This document shows positions 1 through 9,961 of a stretch of DNA of 64,000 nucleotides, in pieces. Numbering within the stretch: position 1 is the first letter of the stretch; each line of letters starts with the position of its first letter. The stretch is from the NCBI RefSeq assembly GCF_017086365.1, contig NZ_CP070969.1, positions 4,712,001 through 4,776,000 on the forward strand, in the 5' to 3' direction. Position numbers and translations under genes: made by a program. Source of the DNA: Paenibacillus tianjinensis. Its GTDB lineage: Bacteria; Bacillota; Bacilli; Paenibacillales; Paenibacillaceae. The notes beneath the pieces are model-generated. The model had not been told where the DNA came from. It ran no database searches and was given only the letters and a program-made list of their open reading frames with translations.

Positions 1-26
1 CAGCAAAGCTCAAATTCAGCCGGAAA

Positions 27-2108
27 TTACCAAACCAGCTTGCCGAAATCGGCAAACACTCTGGAGTCTGCATCTACAGCGGCCAGGAGAGCAAGGCGGT
101 TCGTGCGGATCTGTTCGTCTTCGGCCATAACCATTACGGAATCAAAGAATCCGGTGACGGCATCCTTCAAGCCGGAAAGAATACTCAGCGCTTCTGCGGC
201 ATTTCTGGCTGCAAGTGCTTCCTGGTAAGGCGCGTGGATTCCCTGCCATGTCTCATATAGCTTCACTTCGGCTGCTTCTTTCAACAGGGAAGGCTGGATA
301 ACGGAACCCTCTGCCGCTTTGGCCGCCAGATTGCTGACACGGGTCAGCGAGTCGACGGTGATTTTGAAATCAGCCTGAGTATTTACAGCCTCTGTGAGTG
401 CACGGCTTCGGTTCACAACATCCACGATGTCATCAAAACCCGCAGCAGTGACAGCTTCCACAACATCGTAGCGGATATTATCATCGGATAACAGGCGCTT
501 CACGCGAAGGCCAAAGAACTCGTAAAGGTTTATACGCAGTTCAGGGGCAAAATGTTTCTCTGTGCGTAAATTTTCATGAACTTCCACGGCTGCAGCGAAA
601 ATTTCCTGCAAACTGACCGGCAGCTTATGCTCCAGTACGATTTGCACAATACCTGCCGCCTGGCGGCGCAGCGCGTAAGGGTCCTGAGAACCCGTCGGGA
701 TAATGCCGAGCGAGAAGCTTCCGACGATCGTATCGATTTTGTCAGCGAGACTGACGACCATACCCGCCTCCGTCGACGGCACACTGTCTCCGGCAAAACG
801 CGGCTGATAATGCTCGAAAATACCTTTGGCCACATTCTCCGCTTCTCCAGCTTTACGGGCGTAGTCTTCACCCATCGTGCCTTGAAGCTCAGGGAATTCA
901 CCCACCATTTGCGTGACAAGGTCGAATTTGCAAATATCCGCGGTACGGCTGACTTCAGCTGCTGCACTTTGAGAGAGTTCAAGCTTAGCTGCGAGCTTGT
1001 CGGCAATTGCACGGATTCTGCGTACTTTGTCGCCAACACTGCCCAGTTCAACTTGATACACAATGGTCTCCAGCTTAGCCAGTGCATCGCTGATTTGCAG
1101 CTTCTGATCTTCTTCATAGAAGAATTTCGCATCCGATAAACGGGCGCGCAGCACCTTTTCATTTCCTTTGGCAATCACATCAAGCGATTCCGCATTACCA
1201 TTCCGAACAGTTACGAAGAACGGCAGGAGCTTGCCCGCAGCATCAAATACCGGGAAATACCGCTGATGCTCACGCATCGAGGTAATCAGCACCTCCTGCG
1301 GAATGTTCAGGAAGGAAGGATCAAAGGTACCGAACAGTACAGTCGGTGTTTCCACCAGGAACAGCACTTCTTCCAGCAGATCTTCCTTGATTCCGATGGT
1401 CCATTCTTTTTCAGCTGCCAGCTTGTTGATCTGATCCAGAATCAGCGTTTCGCGCTCCTTCACATCCACCAGCACGTGCTGCGCCCGCATGGTTTCAACA
1501 TAAGCAGCAGGTTCTGTAATGACCGTCTCTGCACCGAGAAAACGGTGGCCGCGGCTCACGTTGCCTGCTTGTACACCGGTAATCTCCAGATTGATAATGT
1601 CTTGGCCGAACAAGGCAACGAGCCAGCGGATCGGACGGACGAATTTGAAATCATAAGCGCCCCAGCGCATATTTTTCGGGAAGCTCATCGAGCTGACGAT
1701 GCCTGTAAGTCCCTCGGCAAGCAAAGAGGAGGTCTCTACACCGTCGCTGTTTTTGGTGGCATAGATATACTCCACACCAGCCAGTTCCTTAAAGGTGAAT
1801 TGGTCGGGTGATACCCCCTGGCTGCGGGCAAAACCAAGTGCCGCCTTGCTCCATTCGCCGCTGGCATCCAGTGCGATTTTGCGTGACGGGCCTTTCACTT
1901 CTTCACTGATATCCGCCTGTTTCTCAGCTGCATCTTTCACCAGTACAGCGAGTCTACGCGGGGTGGCATAGGCGGTTACTCCGCTGTGCTCAATGCGCGA
2001 AGCTTCCAGCCATTTGGCTGTTTTGTCCTGAAGCTGCTCCATCGCCGCCCGGATAAAGCGCGCCGGAATTTCCTCCAGACCAATTTCGAACAAGATATCT
2101 TTAGACAT
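27..2108 (-). CDS. glyS: Glycine--tRNA ligase beta subunit
   Basis: A 693-residue protein matching the beta chain of the heterotetrameric (alpha2beta2) glycyl-tRNA synthetase of bacteria, which recognises tRNA-Gly while the alpha chain carries the aminoacylation site. The N-terminus ([18 protein letters not shown]) is the family signature, and the stretch [14 protein letters not shown] near residue 250 is typical. The last ~130 residues should form the helical anticodon-binding domain. Its ATG overlaps the end of glyQ by 8 bp, so the two are translationally coupled and share the T-box leader upstream of glyQ. Length is normal for the family and no defect was seen. Confidence 0.97.
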   Translation of the reverse strand: MSKDILFEIGLEEIPARFIRAAMEQLQDKTAKWLEASRIEHSGVTAYATPRRLAVLVKDAAEKQADISEEVKGPSRKIALDASGEWSKAALGFARSQGVSPDQFTFKELAGVEYIYATKNSDGVETSSLLAEGLTGIVSSMSFPKNMRWGAYDFKFVRPIRWLVALFGQDIINLEITGVQAGNVSRGHRFLGAETVITEPAAYVETMRAQHVLVDVKERETLILDQINKLAAEKEWTIGIKEDLLEEVLFLVETPTVLFGTFDPSFLNIPQEVLITSMREHQRYFPVFDAAGKLLPFFVTVRNGNAESLDVIAKGNEKVLRARLSDAKFFYEEDQKLQISDALAKLETIVYQVELGSVGDKVRRIRAIADKLAAKLELSQSAAAEVSRTADICKFDLVTQMVGEFPELQGTMGEDYARKAGEAENVAKGIFEHYQPRFAGDSVPSTEAGMVVSLADKIDTIVGSFSLGIIPTGSQDPYALRRQAAGIVQIVLEHKLPVSLQEIFAAAVEVHENLRTEKHFAPELRINLYEFFGLRVKRLLSDDNIRYDVVEAVTAAGFDDIVDVVNRSRALTEAVNTQADFKITVDSLTRVSNLAAKAAEGSVIQPSLLKEAAEVKLYETWQGIHAPYQEALAARNAAEALSILSGLKDAVTGFFDSVMVMAEDEQIRTNRLALLAAVDADSRVFADFGKLVW

Positions 2109-2988
2109 GTTCTACACCTTCTTTCTTCAGCAGCGGGAAGCCCAGCTTCTCGCGTTCCTCCAGATATGTCGCCGCAACGGTACGGGCCAGATTCCGCACT
2201 CTTGTAATGAAGCCTGTACGTTCAGTAACACTAATGGCCCCGCGCGCATCCAAAAGGTTGAAGGTATGCGAGCATTTCAGCACATAGTCATAGGCCGGGA
2301 ATACCAGATGGTTCTCCATGGCTCTGCGGGCTTCTTGTTCGTAGGTGTTGAACAGGGTGAACAGCATCTGGACATCAGATACTTCAAAGGTATAGGTAGA
2401 ATGCTCCACCTCCGGCTGATGGAATACATCACCGTAGGTCATTCCGTCTACCCACTCGAGATCGAATACATTTTCCTTCTCCTGAATGTAAGAAGCCAGA
2501 CGCTCCATACCGTAAGTGATTTCTACGGCTACCGGACTGGTCTCAATTCCGCCCACCTGCTGGAAATAGGTAAACTGCGTAATTTCCATACCGTCCAGCC
2601 ATACTTCCCAGCCGAGGCCTGCACAGCCCAGTGACGGGTTCTCCCAGTTATCTTCAACGAAGCGGATATCATGCAAGAGTGGATCTACACCCAGCGCCTT
2701 CAGACTTTCCAGATACAGCTCCTGGATGTTGTCCGGTGAAGGCTTGATGATTACCTGGAATTGGTGATGCTGGTACAACCGGTTCGGGTTCTCGCCATAA
2801 CGTCCGTCCGACGGACGGCGGGAAGGCTCAACATAAGCTACTTTCCACGGCTCCGGTCCAAGCGAACGCAAAAACGTCATAGGGTTCATCGTGCCCGCCC
2901 CTTTTTCCGTATCATACGGCTGGACGAGGATACAGTTCTGTTCTGCCCAGAACTGCTGCAGCGTCAAAATCATCTGCTGAAAGTTCAT
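2101..2988 (-). CDS. glyQ: Glycine--tRNA ligase alpha subunit
   Basis: A 295-residue class II synthetase catalytic subunit that makes glycyl-adenylate and charges tRNA-Gly with the GlyS beta chain. Family signatures visible include [16 protein letters not shown], the motif around [16 protein letters not shown], and [19 protein letters not shown]. The start is an ATG with an AAGGAG Shine-Dalgarno about 8 bases upstream. It is the first gene of glyQS and follows a T-box leader (3118-3400), so expression should rise when uncharged tRNA-Gly accumulates. Length is standard. Confidence 0.97.
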   Translation of the reverse strand: MNFQQMILTLQQFWAEQNCILVQPYDTEKGAGTMNPMTFLRSLGPEPWKVAYVEPSRRPSDGRYGENPNRLYQHHQFQVIIKPSPDNIQELYLESLKALGVDPLLHDIRFVEDNWENPSLGCAGLGWEVWLDGMEITQFTYFQQVGGIETSPVAVEITYGMERLASYIQEKENVFDLEWVDGMTYGDVFHQPEVEHSTYTFEVSDVQMLFTLFNTYEQEARRAMENHLVFPAYDYVLKCSHTFNLLDARGAISVTERTGFITRVRNLARTVAATYLEEREKLGFPLLKKEGVEHV

Positions 2989-3111
2989 ACTACCGACTCC
3001 TTCGCTTTACAAGTTTGGTGGCAGTCTCTGCCATGAAGCTTCTTACTGTGCCGCGATGGAGGCGGCGCTCTTATAAGCCTGCAGCGTAGGCCCGAAGGTC
3101 CGCCACAAGGC

Positions 3112-3400
3112 AAAAAAGCTCCCGCCCCCATGCCTGATTTCCAGACATAGGGACGAGAGCTTAACATATACTCCCGCGGTTCCACCCTACTTGATTACGC
3201 ACTGCGTCCCCGGCCATTTCGGCTCAGTAATACGCAAGTTGACGAAATCCACTTTTCATTCTGCCGTCTCCGTACTCCCGGGTGCCTTGTTCATGAACAT
3301 TGTGCTGCCAGGCTTCCACTATCCCCGGCTCGCTTAAGCGACAACTGGCGTCCACTACTTTCCCGATCACTGCACGTCTCCAAATCTTCGGAGTAACATC
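3112..3400 (-). promoter_or_regulatory. Glycyl T-box riboswitch leader of glyQS
   Basis: On the minus strand the invariant T-box sequence AGGGTGGAACCGCG is present exactly (3175-3188). It is followed by an intrinsic terminator whose stem uses GCTCTCGTCCC and GGGGGCGGGAGC and ends in TTTTTT (3112-3160). Upstream lies a long structured stem I region with AGTAGTGGA and a GGC triplet (3284-3286), which suits a glycine specifier. T-boxes bind uncharged tRNA and switch from the terminator to the antiterminator formed with the T-box sequence. The upstream limit (about 3400) is approximate and the specifier is inferred from position, not from a folded model. Confidence 0.95.
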
Positions 3401-3453
3401 GGCTGTAAATTAAAAAGAAACTGATCCCATAGTAACGGATAATTTAAGATTCG

Positions 3454-4209
3454 TCAAATATTGTATTTATCAAGCTGGTCAAGGAAACCTTGCGACTTCA
3501 ATTTCAGCCCCAGCTGCACATCCATAAACGCCCGCATTACTTTTTTAAGCTCACTGCGGGTGGCTTCCTTCACATCCACATTGCCGAGGCGTGTCAGATC
3601 AAGGGCTGCAAACAGGCGAAGCAGCTTAAGCGCACGGGGAGAAATCTCCATCGCCGGCGGGTCATTGTGCCTGCAGCTGCGGCATAATACCCCGCCGAGG
3701 CGGGGGCTGACGCGCAGTTCTTCATCAGGCTTGTCCAGCCCGCAGGCAATACAATGATCGAGTTCCGGCCCGTATCCCGCAGCCTGCAGTATTTTCATCT
3801 CAAATACATTAAGAATGACACCGGGTTCCTTATCTTCTTCAAGTGCATTCAAACACGCCGACAGCTGCCGGAACCAGAAGCTGCCGGTTTCCTCCTCATG
3901 CAGCACACGGTCAAGCAGTTCGCATGCATATGAAGCATAGGCTGCTTTGATCAAATCTGTCCGCAGCGAATGATGGGACTGTGTTATTTCTCCTGCGTTC
4001 AGGGTCCCTAACCCCCCATTGTTGCGGAAAAATACAAATTCCCCAACCGTGAACAGCTGGATTAGCGCAGCATGGCGGCTTTTAACCTTCTTGGCACCGC
4101 GGACGAGAACGCCTACTTTACCGGCGTTCTCGGTGCAAAGCGTAATAATGGCGTTCCCTTCACCGTAGTCCATGCTGCGGATGACGATCCCTTCCACCCT
4201 GTGTAGCAT
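3454..4209 (-). CDS. recO: DNA repair protein RecO
   Basis: RecO loads RecA on SSB-coated single-stranded DNA together with RecR and anneals complementary strands. The N-terminal OB-fold begins MLHRVEGIVIRSMDYGEGN. A zinc-binding cysteine set appears mid-protein (CIAC, then CRSC about 20 residues later). I chose the ATG at 4209 (251 residues) rather than an in-frame start 18 bases upstream, because the purine-rich GGGGGAAGAGG lies immediately before it. It follows yqzL by about 36 bases, as in Bacillus, and precedes the glyQS T-box. Confidence 0.95.
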   Translation of the reverse strand: MLHRVEGIVIRSMDYGEGNAIITLCTENAGKVGVLVRGAKKVKSRHAALIQLFTVGEFVFFRNNGGLGTLNAGEITQSHHSLRTDLIKAAYASYACELLDRVLHEEETGSFWFRQLSACLNALEEDKEPGVILNVFEMKILQAAGYGPELDHCIACGLDKPDEELRVSPRLGGVLCRSCRHNDPPAMEISPRALKLLRLFAALDLTRLGNVDVKEATRSELKKVMRAFMDVQLGLKLKSQGFLDQLDKYNI

Positions 4210-4245
4210 GCCTCTTCCCCCAACCATTCGGCAAGCAACCAGTCC

Positions 4246-4389
4246 TTATTGCGCTTCTTCATCAAGGGCCTTCTCTTCCTCCGCTAGCAGCGGTCCGCCT
4301 TCTTCAAGCGGATCTCCGGCTTCTCTATACAGCAGATAAGCATCGACATCTCCAGTCTTTGCAAAATACTTCCACGAAAAGTCTCGCAT
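4246..4389 (-). CDS. yqzL: YqzL family small protein
   Basis: A 47-residue reading frame beginning MRDFSWKYFAKTGDVDAYLL, which matches the conserved start of the YqzL family. These very small proteins of unknown function are found between era and recO in Bacillales. The C-terminal half is acidic (repeated Glu after GDPLEEGGPL). Position between era and recO on the same strand supports the call. No function is known to me. Confidence 0.9.
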   Translation of the reverse strand: MRDFSWKYFAKTGDVDAYLLYREAGDPLEEGGPLLAEEEKALDEEAQ

Positions 4390-4470
4390 TCGTATTCATC
4401 CTTTCTTCGGAAACACGATGTCTCTTCAGAAATAGGATGTGCGCTAAGCGGAGGTTTATCCTTGCAATTC

Positions 4471-4519
4471 CTGCCAAGCAGAAACGGCCTGCCGTCCTGC
4501 TTGGCAGGCGGGGCCGTTT
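4471..4519. repeat. Interleaved inverted repeats between era and yqzL
   Basis: Two perfect inverted repeats are interlocked: CTGCCAAGCAG (4471-4481) pairs with CTGCTTGGCAG (4497-4507), while AAACGGCC (4482-4489) pairs with GGCCGTTT (4512-4519). The arms alternate A-B-A'-B', so the RNA can form one hairpin or the other, or both as a pseudoknot. No T-tract follows, so it is not an ordinary terminator. It lies in the 153-bp gap after era on the transcribed strand. Function unknown. Confidence 0.7.
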
Positions 4520-4542
4520 CAAGAAGCTGCGGAGCCTAAGTT

Positions 4543-5436
4543 TTAAAGGTCTTTGTGGAAGCCCAAATCGCGCAGAACGCGTTCCTGATTGCGCCAGTCT
4601 TTTTTTACTTTTACCCATAGCTCTAAGAAAATCTTCGAACCCAGCAGGTTCTCGATATCCGTGCGGGCCCGTCTGCCGACTTCCTTCAGCATCGCCCCCT
4701 GTTTGCCGATGATAATCCCCTTTTGGGAATCGCGCTCGACAAAAATAACCGCGTTAATATGCACTACGCCATTAGGCTCTACGCGCATATCCTCGATGGC
4801 CACTGCAATGGAATGCGGCACCTCTTCACGGGTCATGTGGAGAATTTTCTCACGGATCAGCTCGGCGCAGACAAACTGCTCCGGATGGTCGGTAATCTGG
4901 TCATCTGGATAATACTGAGGACCCTCCGGCAGATATTTGGCCACCTGATCCAGCAGCGTATTGACATTACTGCCGAGTTTGGCGGAAATCGGTACGATTT
5001 CAGCGAACTCATGCAGCTTGTTGTACTGTGCAATCAGCGGAAGCAGTGCTTCCGGTTCGATTTTGTCGATCTTATTAAGCACTAAAATAACAGGTGTCTT
5101 AACGCCGCTAAGTTGCTCAGCGATAAAGCGGTCACCGCCGCCCAGACCCTCTGAAGCATCCACCAGGAACAGTACCGCTTCCACTTCATGCAGCGTGCTC
5201 ATCGCCGTCTGGTTCATGTAATCGCCCAGCTTCGACTGTCTTTTATGGATACCCGGTGTGTCCAGGAATACGATCTGTGAATTGTTCGCCGTATACACCC
5301 CGTGAATTTTGTTTCTTGTGGTCTGCGGCTTGTCCGACATGATGGCAATTTTTTGACCAATCACCTGGTTCATGAGTGTCGATTTGCCTACGTTCGGTCT
5401 GCCGATAATGGCGACAAACCCTGATTTGAATTTCAT
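4543..5436 (-). CDS. era: GTPase Era
   Basis: An essential GTPase that binds the 3' end of 16S rRNA and helps assemble the 30S subunit. Visible motifs: G1 GRPNVGKST near residue 12, the TTRNKIHG switch I region, G3 DTPGIHK, G4 NKID, and a C-terminal KH RNA-binding domain ([15 protein letters not shown]). Its 297 residues are standard. The ATG has a GGAAGGAAG site upstream. It lies upstream of yqzL and recO. A repeat-rich 594-bp gap separates it from cdd, so era may have its own promoter, though no clear one was identified. Confidence 0.97.
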   Translation of the reverse strand: MKFKSGFVAIIGRPNVGKSTLMNQVIGQKIAIMSDKPQTTRNKIHGVYTANNSQIVFLDTPGIHKRQSKLGDYMNQTAMSTLHEVEAVLFLVDASEGLGGGDRFIAEQLSGVKTPVILVLNKIDKIEPEALLPLIAQYNKLHEFAEIVPISAKLGSNVNTLLDQVAKYLPEGPQYYPDDQITDHPEQFVCAELIREKILHMTREEVPHSIAVAIEDMRVEPNGVVHINAVIFVERDSQKGIIIGKQGAMLKEVGRRARTDIENLLGSKIFLELWVKVKKDWRNQERVLRDLGFHKDL

Positions 5437-5493
5437 ATGATCTTCCTTCCACTGGTGAAAAATAATTTAAAAAGTGTTTTTATTCTATAAGCT

Positions 5494-5558
5494 TTGATTC
5501 AAAACCTTGATTCAAAACCTTGATCCAAAACCTTGATTCAAAACCTTGATTCAAAACC
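5494..5558. repeat. 13-bp tandem repeat, five units
   Basis: Five head-to-tail copies of TTGATTCAAAACC; the third unit has one substitution (TTGATCCAAAACC). It lies about 60 bases upstream of era and directly beside a GGATC-rich hairpin. Whether it affects era expression cannot be told from sequence. Units this uniform suggest recent slippage expansion. Confidence 0.9.
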
Positions 5559-5563
5559 TTTTC

Positions 5564-5596
5564 GATCCCCCTAAATCCCCCTTAGCAAGGGGGATC
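5564..5596. repeat. GATCCCCC/GGGGGATC inverted repeat
   Basis: GATCCCCC (5564-5571) and GGGGGATC (5589-5596) form an 8-bp stem with a 17-base loop, followed by a further GC-rich stretch (GGGCCCCGGCCC). It could be a stem-loop of the era upstream region or part of a dispersed repeat. There is no T-tract on either strand, so a terminator role is weakly supported. Confidence 0.6.
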
Positions 5597-6030
5597 CCAA
5601 GGGCCCCGGCCCTCTGGACACCCGGAATTGGCGTAGGAGCAGGAATCGGCGCACGGATCAGTAAAGTGGTGCATGGAGCGCTTTCGTTCCCTCCGGGAAC
5701 ACGCTGGACAGCGGCGTGAATTGATTAGTTAACTGACATTCGCTTGGAGCGCACCATCAGCACTCGGTCGATACTTTTAGTCGATACTTTAATTGTATTT
5801 TGTACAGTTATTTCAGATTGAATCTGCAACTTTCTCATTTAGCTGTATTTCTTGCAGTTATTTTTGGAAATTTGGGCGATTCACTGGCAAATTGGCAAAT
5901 ATAACTGCAGAAGCTGCAATTAAATTCGAATACTGCGCAAAGTTTGGCTTACTTAACGGTACCTTGTGCAATTAAAACGAAAGTACACTACATTGCGGCT
6001 ACTGAATTCCGCCGGCTATGTAGAGCTGAT
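5597..6030. repeat. cdd-era gap with AACTGCA-type palindromic repeats
   Basis: No gene is supported here. Between about 5790 and 5960 the sequence is AT-rich and carries repeated, inverted forms of one motif: TACAGTTATTT, TTGCAGTTATTT, ATAACTGCAGAAGCTGCAATT and TGTGCAATTAAA. Short open frames over it (for example 5793-5975, plus) look like by-products. TGGTGC near 5670 and GCACCA near 5745 flank a further imperfect hairpin. The pattern resembles dispersed palindromic intergenic repeats, but only one cluster is in this window. Confidence 0.5.
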
Positions 6031-6594
<564 letters not shown>

Positions 6595-6643
6595 TTTGTT
6601 TTGTTAGACTTCTGATCATTTTTCATCAGCAGGCAACCATGCT

Positions 6644-6649
6644 ATTATA
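6644..6649 (-). promoter_or_regulatory. Candidate sigma-A -10 box for cdd
   Basis: The minus strand reads TATAAT here, about 195 bases before the cdd start and just upstream of the repeat units. No good TTGACA-like -35 was found at 16-18 bases, so this is a suggestion only. The rest of 6595-6799 contains no gene that I can support. Confidence 0.3.
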
Positions 6650-6799
6650 AGCCGTCCTATTTGAGATTTGCCCCTATACACACCTTTGAAATTGGGCTCT
6701 TCTACAGCATATTTGCTTCGAAAGAGAACGGCCTAACTAAAGATGACGGAGGGCAAAAAAGCCGGTCCGCCTCTTAGGTCAGCTGAAGTTGTAAACTGA

Positions 6800-7195
6800 T
6801 TATGACATAAGTCCGGCGATCCAGTCCATCACAGGATGATAAAAAACATAGATTCCGACGATAACAGCAAAGACCGCCGTAAGCAGCACAGCTCCTGCGG
6901 CGGTATCTTTGGCAGTCTTAGCCAGGGGATGAATATCCGGCGACACCAGATCAACCGTCGCTTCAATAGCCGTGTTCAACAGCTCTGTGCTCAGAACAAG
7001 CGTAATTGCCAGCAGCAGCATCATCCAGCTTGAAGGAGGAAGCCGAAAAAAAGCGGCGGCGGCCAGCACAATAACAGCCAGGCCGCAATGCACCTTCATG
7101 TTCAGCTCGGATTTGAACGCTGAGGCTATGCCGTGCGCAGCAAATCGAAAAGAATGCCAGAATTTTTTGTGGCCCACCGCCGTATTTTTGACCAT
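6800..7195 (-). CDS. dgkA: Diacylglycerol/undecaprenol kinase family protein
   Basis: A 131-residue small integral membrane kinase with three hydrophobic helices. The family signature ELLNTAIEATVDL is followed by SPDIHPLAKTAKDTAAGAV, the acidic/Lys site characteristic of DgkA. In Gram-positive bacteria this family phosphorylates undecaprenol, recycling the lipid carrier for wall synthesis, rather than diacylglycerol. The specific substrate is taken from the family. Its ATG overlaps the ybeY stop by one base (TAATG), so it is translationally coupled. Confidence 0.92.
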   Translation of the reverse strand: MVKNTAVGHKKFWHSFRFAAHGIASAFKSELNMKVHCGLAVIVLAAAAFFRLPPSSWMMLLLAITLVLSTELLNTAIEATVDLVSPDIHPLAKTAKDTAAGAVLLTAVFAVIVGIYVFYHPVMDWIAGLMS

Positions 7196-7692
7196 TAGCG
7201 GGTCAACCCCACCTGAGCCAGTACATGCTCCTGTTTGGACATCATCTCGGCCTCCGAAGCCGCATCCTGATGATCATAGCCCAGCAGATGCAAAAAACCG
7301 TGAACGAACAGGAATCCAAGCTCCCGTTCCAGAGAATGCCCGTACTCCAAAGCCTGCTCCTGCGCCCGTGTAACAGAGATAATAATATCTCCCAGCGCGT
7401 TCGGCACATCCCCAAGTTCATCATTTTCCTCAAATGCATATATAATCTCCGGCTCATCTTCTCCGGTTTCGTTCATCGCAAAGGAAAGCACATCCGTCGG
7501 ACGGTCAATCCCCCTGTATTCGCGGTTCAGTTCATGAATGCGCTCATTATCGACAAAAGTTAGGTCCACCTCACCTTTTTCAATCCCTTCGGCTTCCCCC
7601 GCTTTTTGCAGAATACTCTCCAGCAGTGCGATAAGACCGTCATTGATTTCGTATTCTTCCTGTTCATTGCTCCAATTGATGGCTAAACTCAT
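7195..7692 (-). CDS. ybeY: Endoribonuclease YbeY (rRNA maturation factor)
   Basis: A metal-dependent single-strand endoribonuclease involved in 16S rRNA 3'-end maturation and ribosome quality control. The zinc-binding H-G-x-L-H-L-x-G-Y-D-H motif is complete (His131, His135, His141), and TDVLSFAM upstream is also family-typical. At 165 residues its length is standard. The gene overlaps pgpH by 4 bases (ATGA) and dgkA by one, in the conserved order phoH-pgpH-ybeY-dgkA. Confidence 0.96.
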   Translation of the reverse strand: MSLAINWSNEQEEYEINDGLIALLESILQKAGEAEGIEKGEVDLTFVDNERIHELNREYRGIDRPTDVLSFAMNETGEDEPEIIYAFEENDELGDVPNALGDIIISVTRAQEQALEYGHSLERELGFLFVHGFLHLLGYDHQDAASEAEMMSKQEHVLAQVGLTR

Positions 7693-9944
7693 GTAGTAGC
7701 CGCCCCTTCCTCTTTCTTCGGTTTCTTCACTTCCTCAGGATATTCGATCCGTGAGTGAAAAATCCCCATTACCGTTTCTTTAAGCGTCCGCGCGATAATG
7801 TCCAATTCCTTGATAGTCAAGTCACATTCGTCGAATTGGTGATCGTCCAGACGGCTCTTAATAATCTTCTCGATCATCGTCTCCACCTGCACAACGGTCG
7901 GCTTGCGGAGCGAACGGACAGCAGCCTCCACACTGTCAGCAATTCCGACCACGGCTGCTTCTTTAGACTGTGCCTTAGGTCCGGAATAGCGGAAATCCTC
8001 TTCGGTGAAATCCGGCTCAATGCCTTTTTCCTCCGCCAGTTTTAGTGCTTTATGATAAAAATAATGCAGGAACGTCGTGCCGTGATGCTGTTCCGCAATA
8101 TCGCGGATCGGTTTAGGCAGCTTATACTCCTTGAGCATTTCCACCCCGTCACGGGCATGAGCCACAATGATTGATTTACTGAGCGCCGGTTCAATCGAAT
8201 CATGCGGATTCTCCATATTGTTCTGGTTCTCGATAAAGTAAAACGGCCGCTTCGTCTTGCCGATATCATGATAGTAGGAGCCGACGCGGCACAGCAGGCC
8301 ATCCGCACCTATCGCCTCTGCCGCAGCTTCCGACAGGTTGCCGACCATTACGCTGTGATGATACGTTCCCGGTGTTTCGGTAAGCAGCTTACGGAGCAGC
8401 GGATGATTCGGGTTGGACAGCTCGACCAGCTTCAGCGCCGATAAAATGCCGAAGGTAGCCTCGAAGAACGGCATCAGGCCGATCACCAGCACCGCTGTCA
8501 GCAGACCGCTGGCAAAAGCAAAACCCACCTCATATAAGGTCTGTGTATCATTCCATTCCCCGCCTCCCAGCAGTTTCAGCATAAATACTGTTACACAGCC
8601 GAACAAGGAGACCATAATTCCGCCTTTCAGCAGGGTGGAGCGCTGTCCGGCGCGGTGGGTTGCAAAAATGGCGACATACGAAACTACCAGCGCAAAGAAG
8701 CCGAAGGTAAAGTCAAAAACCGTATTCTGCTGCACATTCAGAATAATGCTTGAGAGCACACTGAACAAAATGGAGCAGAAATAAGCCAGGGTCATATCCA
8801 GCAGCATGGCAATCAGCATCGCCCCGATCGCGACCGGAGCCAGGAAGCCCACATAAGACCGGACATCGGTCTGCAGGAACGCGGCAAGCCGCATGGTGAA
8901 GATGGTTATGATAAAGACGAGCACCAGCATCAGCAGCTGGGAGTTATTATACTTAAAACCGGAGGTGCCTCCGGAATAGCGGATAAATACCATTAATCCT
9001 GCCGAGAGCATGATCGACAGCAGCAGCAGCCCGAATTGCGGCCAATAGTTGACTTCATTGCTGAGCAGTCCGTTTTCATCCAGCAGCGCGTATAAATCTG
9101 GCGTAATTGTCTCCCCTTTGGATACAAGCACATCCCCCTGCTCAATAAACACATCCGGCGTATTCTCCCGGGCCTGCACCTTTGCTTCCTTGGTGGCTTC
9201 CTCGTCAAAGAACTTATTCGGCATAATAACAAGCCGCACCAGCTCCTGCGTAACCTCACGCGCTGTGCGTTGGCTAAGCGAACTGACGCTGACCTGTTCT
9301 GCTACCTTGGCGCGCACCGTCTGGGCGTCAACGATTTGATCGTTCATCAGCTTAATCACAATTTCCCGGGCAACCTGCTTCATTTCGATGATGTCCTGGG
9401 AGGTCAGACGCGGGATTTTGATATAAGTCTCTTCCGGAATGGTATAAGCCTGCTCAGCGATGACCGACTGTATTTCATCCAGGAGTGTATCGGAATAAGT
9501 GCCTGAATTACGGCTTGAATTGATAAAATTCAGGATAAAGTCATTAGCCCGCTGGGGAATCACATCTTTGTAGATACCGACCTTATCGCTTTGTGAAATC
9601 AGATCATCCTGATTAAGGCTGTCAATCCGGTCCAGCAGCGAGGTGACCAGACTGTCGGCTCTGATCGGAATAATCTCATACTTGTTGGGTACACTCTCGG
9701 CAGCCGCCTCCTGGGCCTTCAGCTTAGCCTTATTATCAAGGATTTGCTTGGGGGCCGTAATTTCTTTGGCGCTGGTGGTATTCACTTTTATATCATAACG
9801 TTTGGGCAGCAGATCAGAAGAGAGACTGAAATAGAAGACAATCCCCAATAACAGGAAAAGAGCATAGCGCGTTGCCGCGCTATACTTCCATCCGGTATTG
9901 CTATATACAAATCCGCTTAATTTCGATGGTTGCTTTGAAGCCAT
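7689..9944 (-). CDS. pgpH: 7TM-HD phosphohydrolase, PgpH-type c-di-AMP phosphodiesterase
   Basis: A 751-residue membrane protein. An N-terminal transmembrane helix (about 25-45) is followed by a long extracytoplasmic 7TMR-HDED domain, then about seven transmembrane helices (roughly 300-490), then a cytoplasmic HD domain with TPGTYHHSVMVGNL, GSYYHDIGK and later conserved His/Asp. The family member PgpH hydrolyses c-di-AMP to pApA and so affects potassium and osmotic homeostasis and wall integrity. The activity is inferred from the family. B. subtilis YqfF occupies the same position between phoH and ybeY. Confidence 0.93.
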   Translation of the reverse strand: MASKQPSKLSGFVYSNTGWKYSAATRYALFLLLGIVFYFSLSSDLLPKRYDIKVNTTSAKEITAPKQILDNKAKLKAQEAAAESVPNKYEIIPIRADSLVTSLLDRIDSLNQDDLISQSDKVGIYKDVIPQRANDFILNFINSSRNSGTYSDTLLDEIQSVIAEQAYTIPEETYIKIPRLTSQDIIEMKQVAREIVIKLMNDQIVDAQTVRAKVAEQVSVSSLSQRTAREVTQELVRLVIMPNKFFDEEATKEAKVQARENTPDVFIEQGDVLVSKGETITPDLYALLDENGLLSNEVNYWPQFGLLLLSIMLSAGLMVFIRYSGGTSGFKYNNSQLLMLVLVFIITIFTMRLAAFLQTDVRSYVGFLAPVAIGAMLIAMLLDMTLAYFCSILFSVLSSIILNVQQNTVFDFTFGFFALVVSYVAIFATHRAGQRSTLLKGGIMVSLFGCVTVFMLKLLGGGEWNDTQTLYEVGFAFASGLLTAVLVIGLMPFFEATFGILSALKLVELSNPNHPLLRKLLTETPGTYHHSVMVGNLSEAAAEAIGADGLLCRVGSYYHDIGKTKRPFYFIENQNNMENPHDSIEPALSKSIIVAHARDGVEMLKEYKLPKPIRDIAEQHHGTTFLHYFYHKALKLAEEKGIEPDFTEEDFRYSGPKAQSKEAAVVGIADSVEAAVRSLRKPTVVQVETMIEKIIKSRLDDHQFDECDLTIKELDIIARTLKETVMGIFHSRIEYPEEVKKPKKEEGAATT

Positions 9945-9961
9945 GAGGACAGTCCCCTTTG

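Noticed and set aside
530-1174. 214-codon minus-strand frame within glyS
   Set aside because: Out-of-frame shadow of glyS, with basic, low-complexity sequence and no start signals.
2989-3185. 66-codon minus-strand frame over the T-box terminator
   Set aside because: It overlaps the T-box and terminator structure, which explains the sequence better.
5494-5558. Possible CRISPR array
   Set aside because: Units are 13 bp and contiguous with no spacers, so it is a simple tandem repeat.
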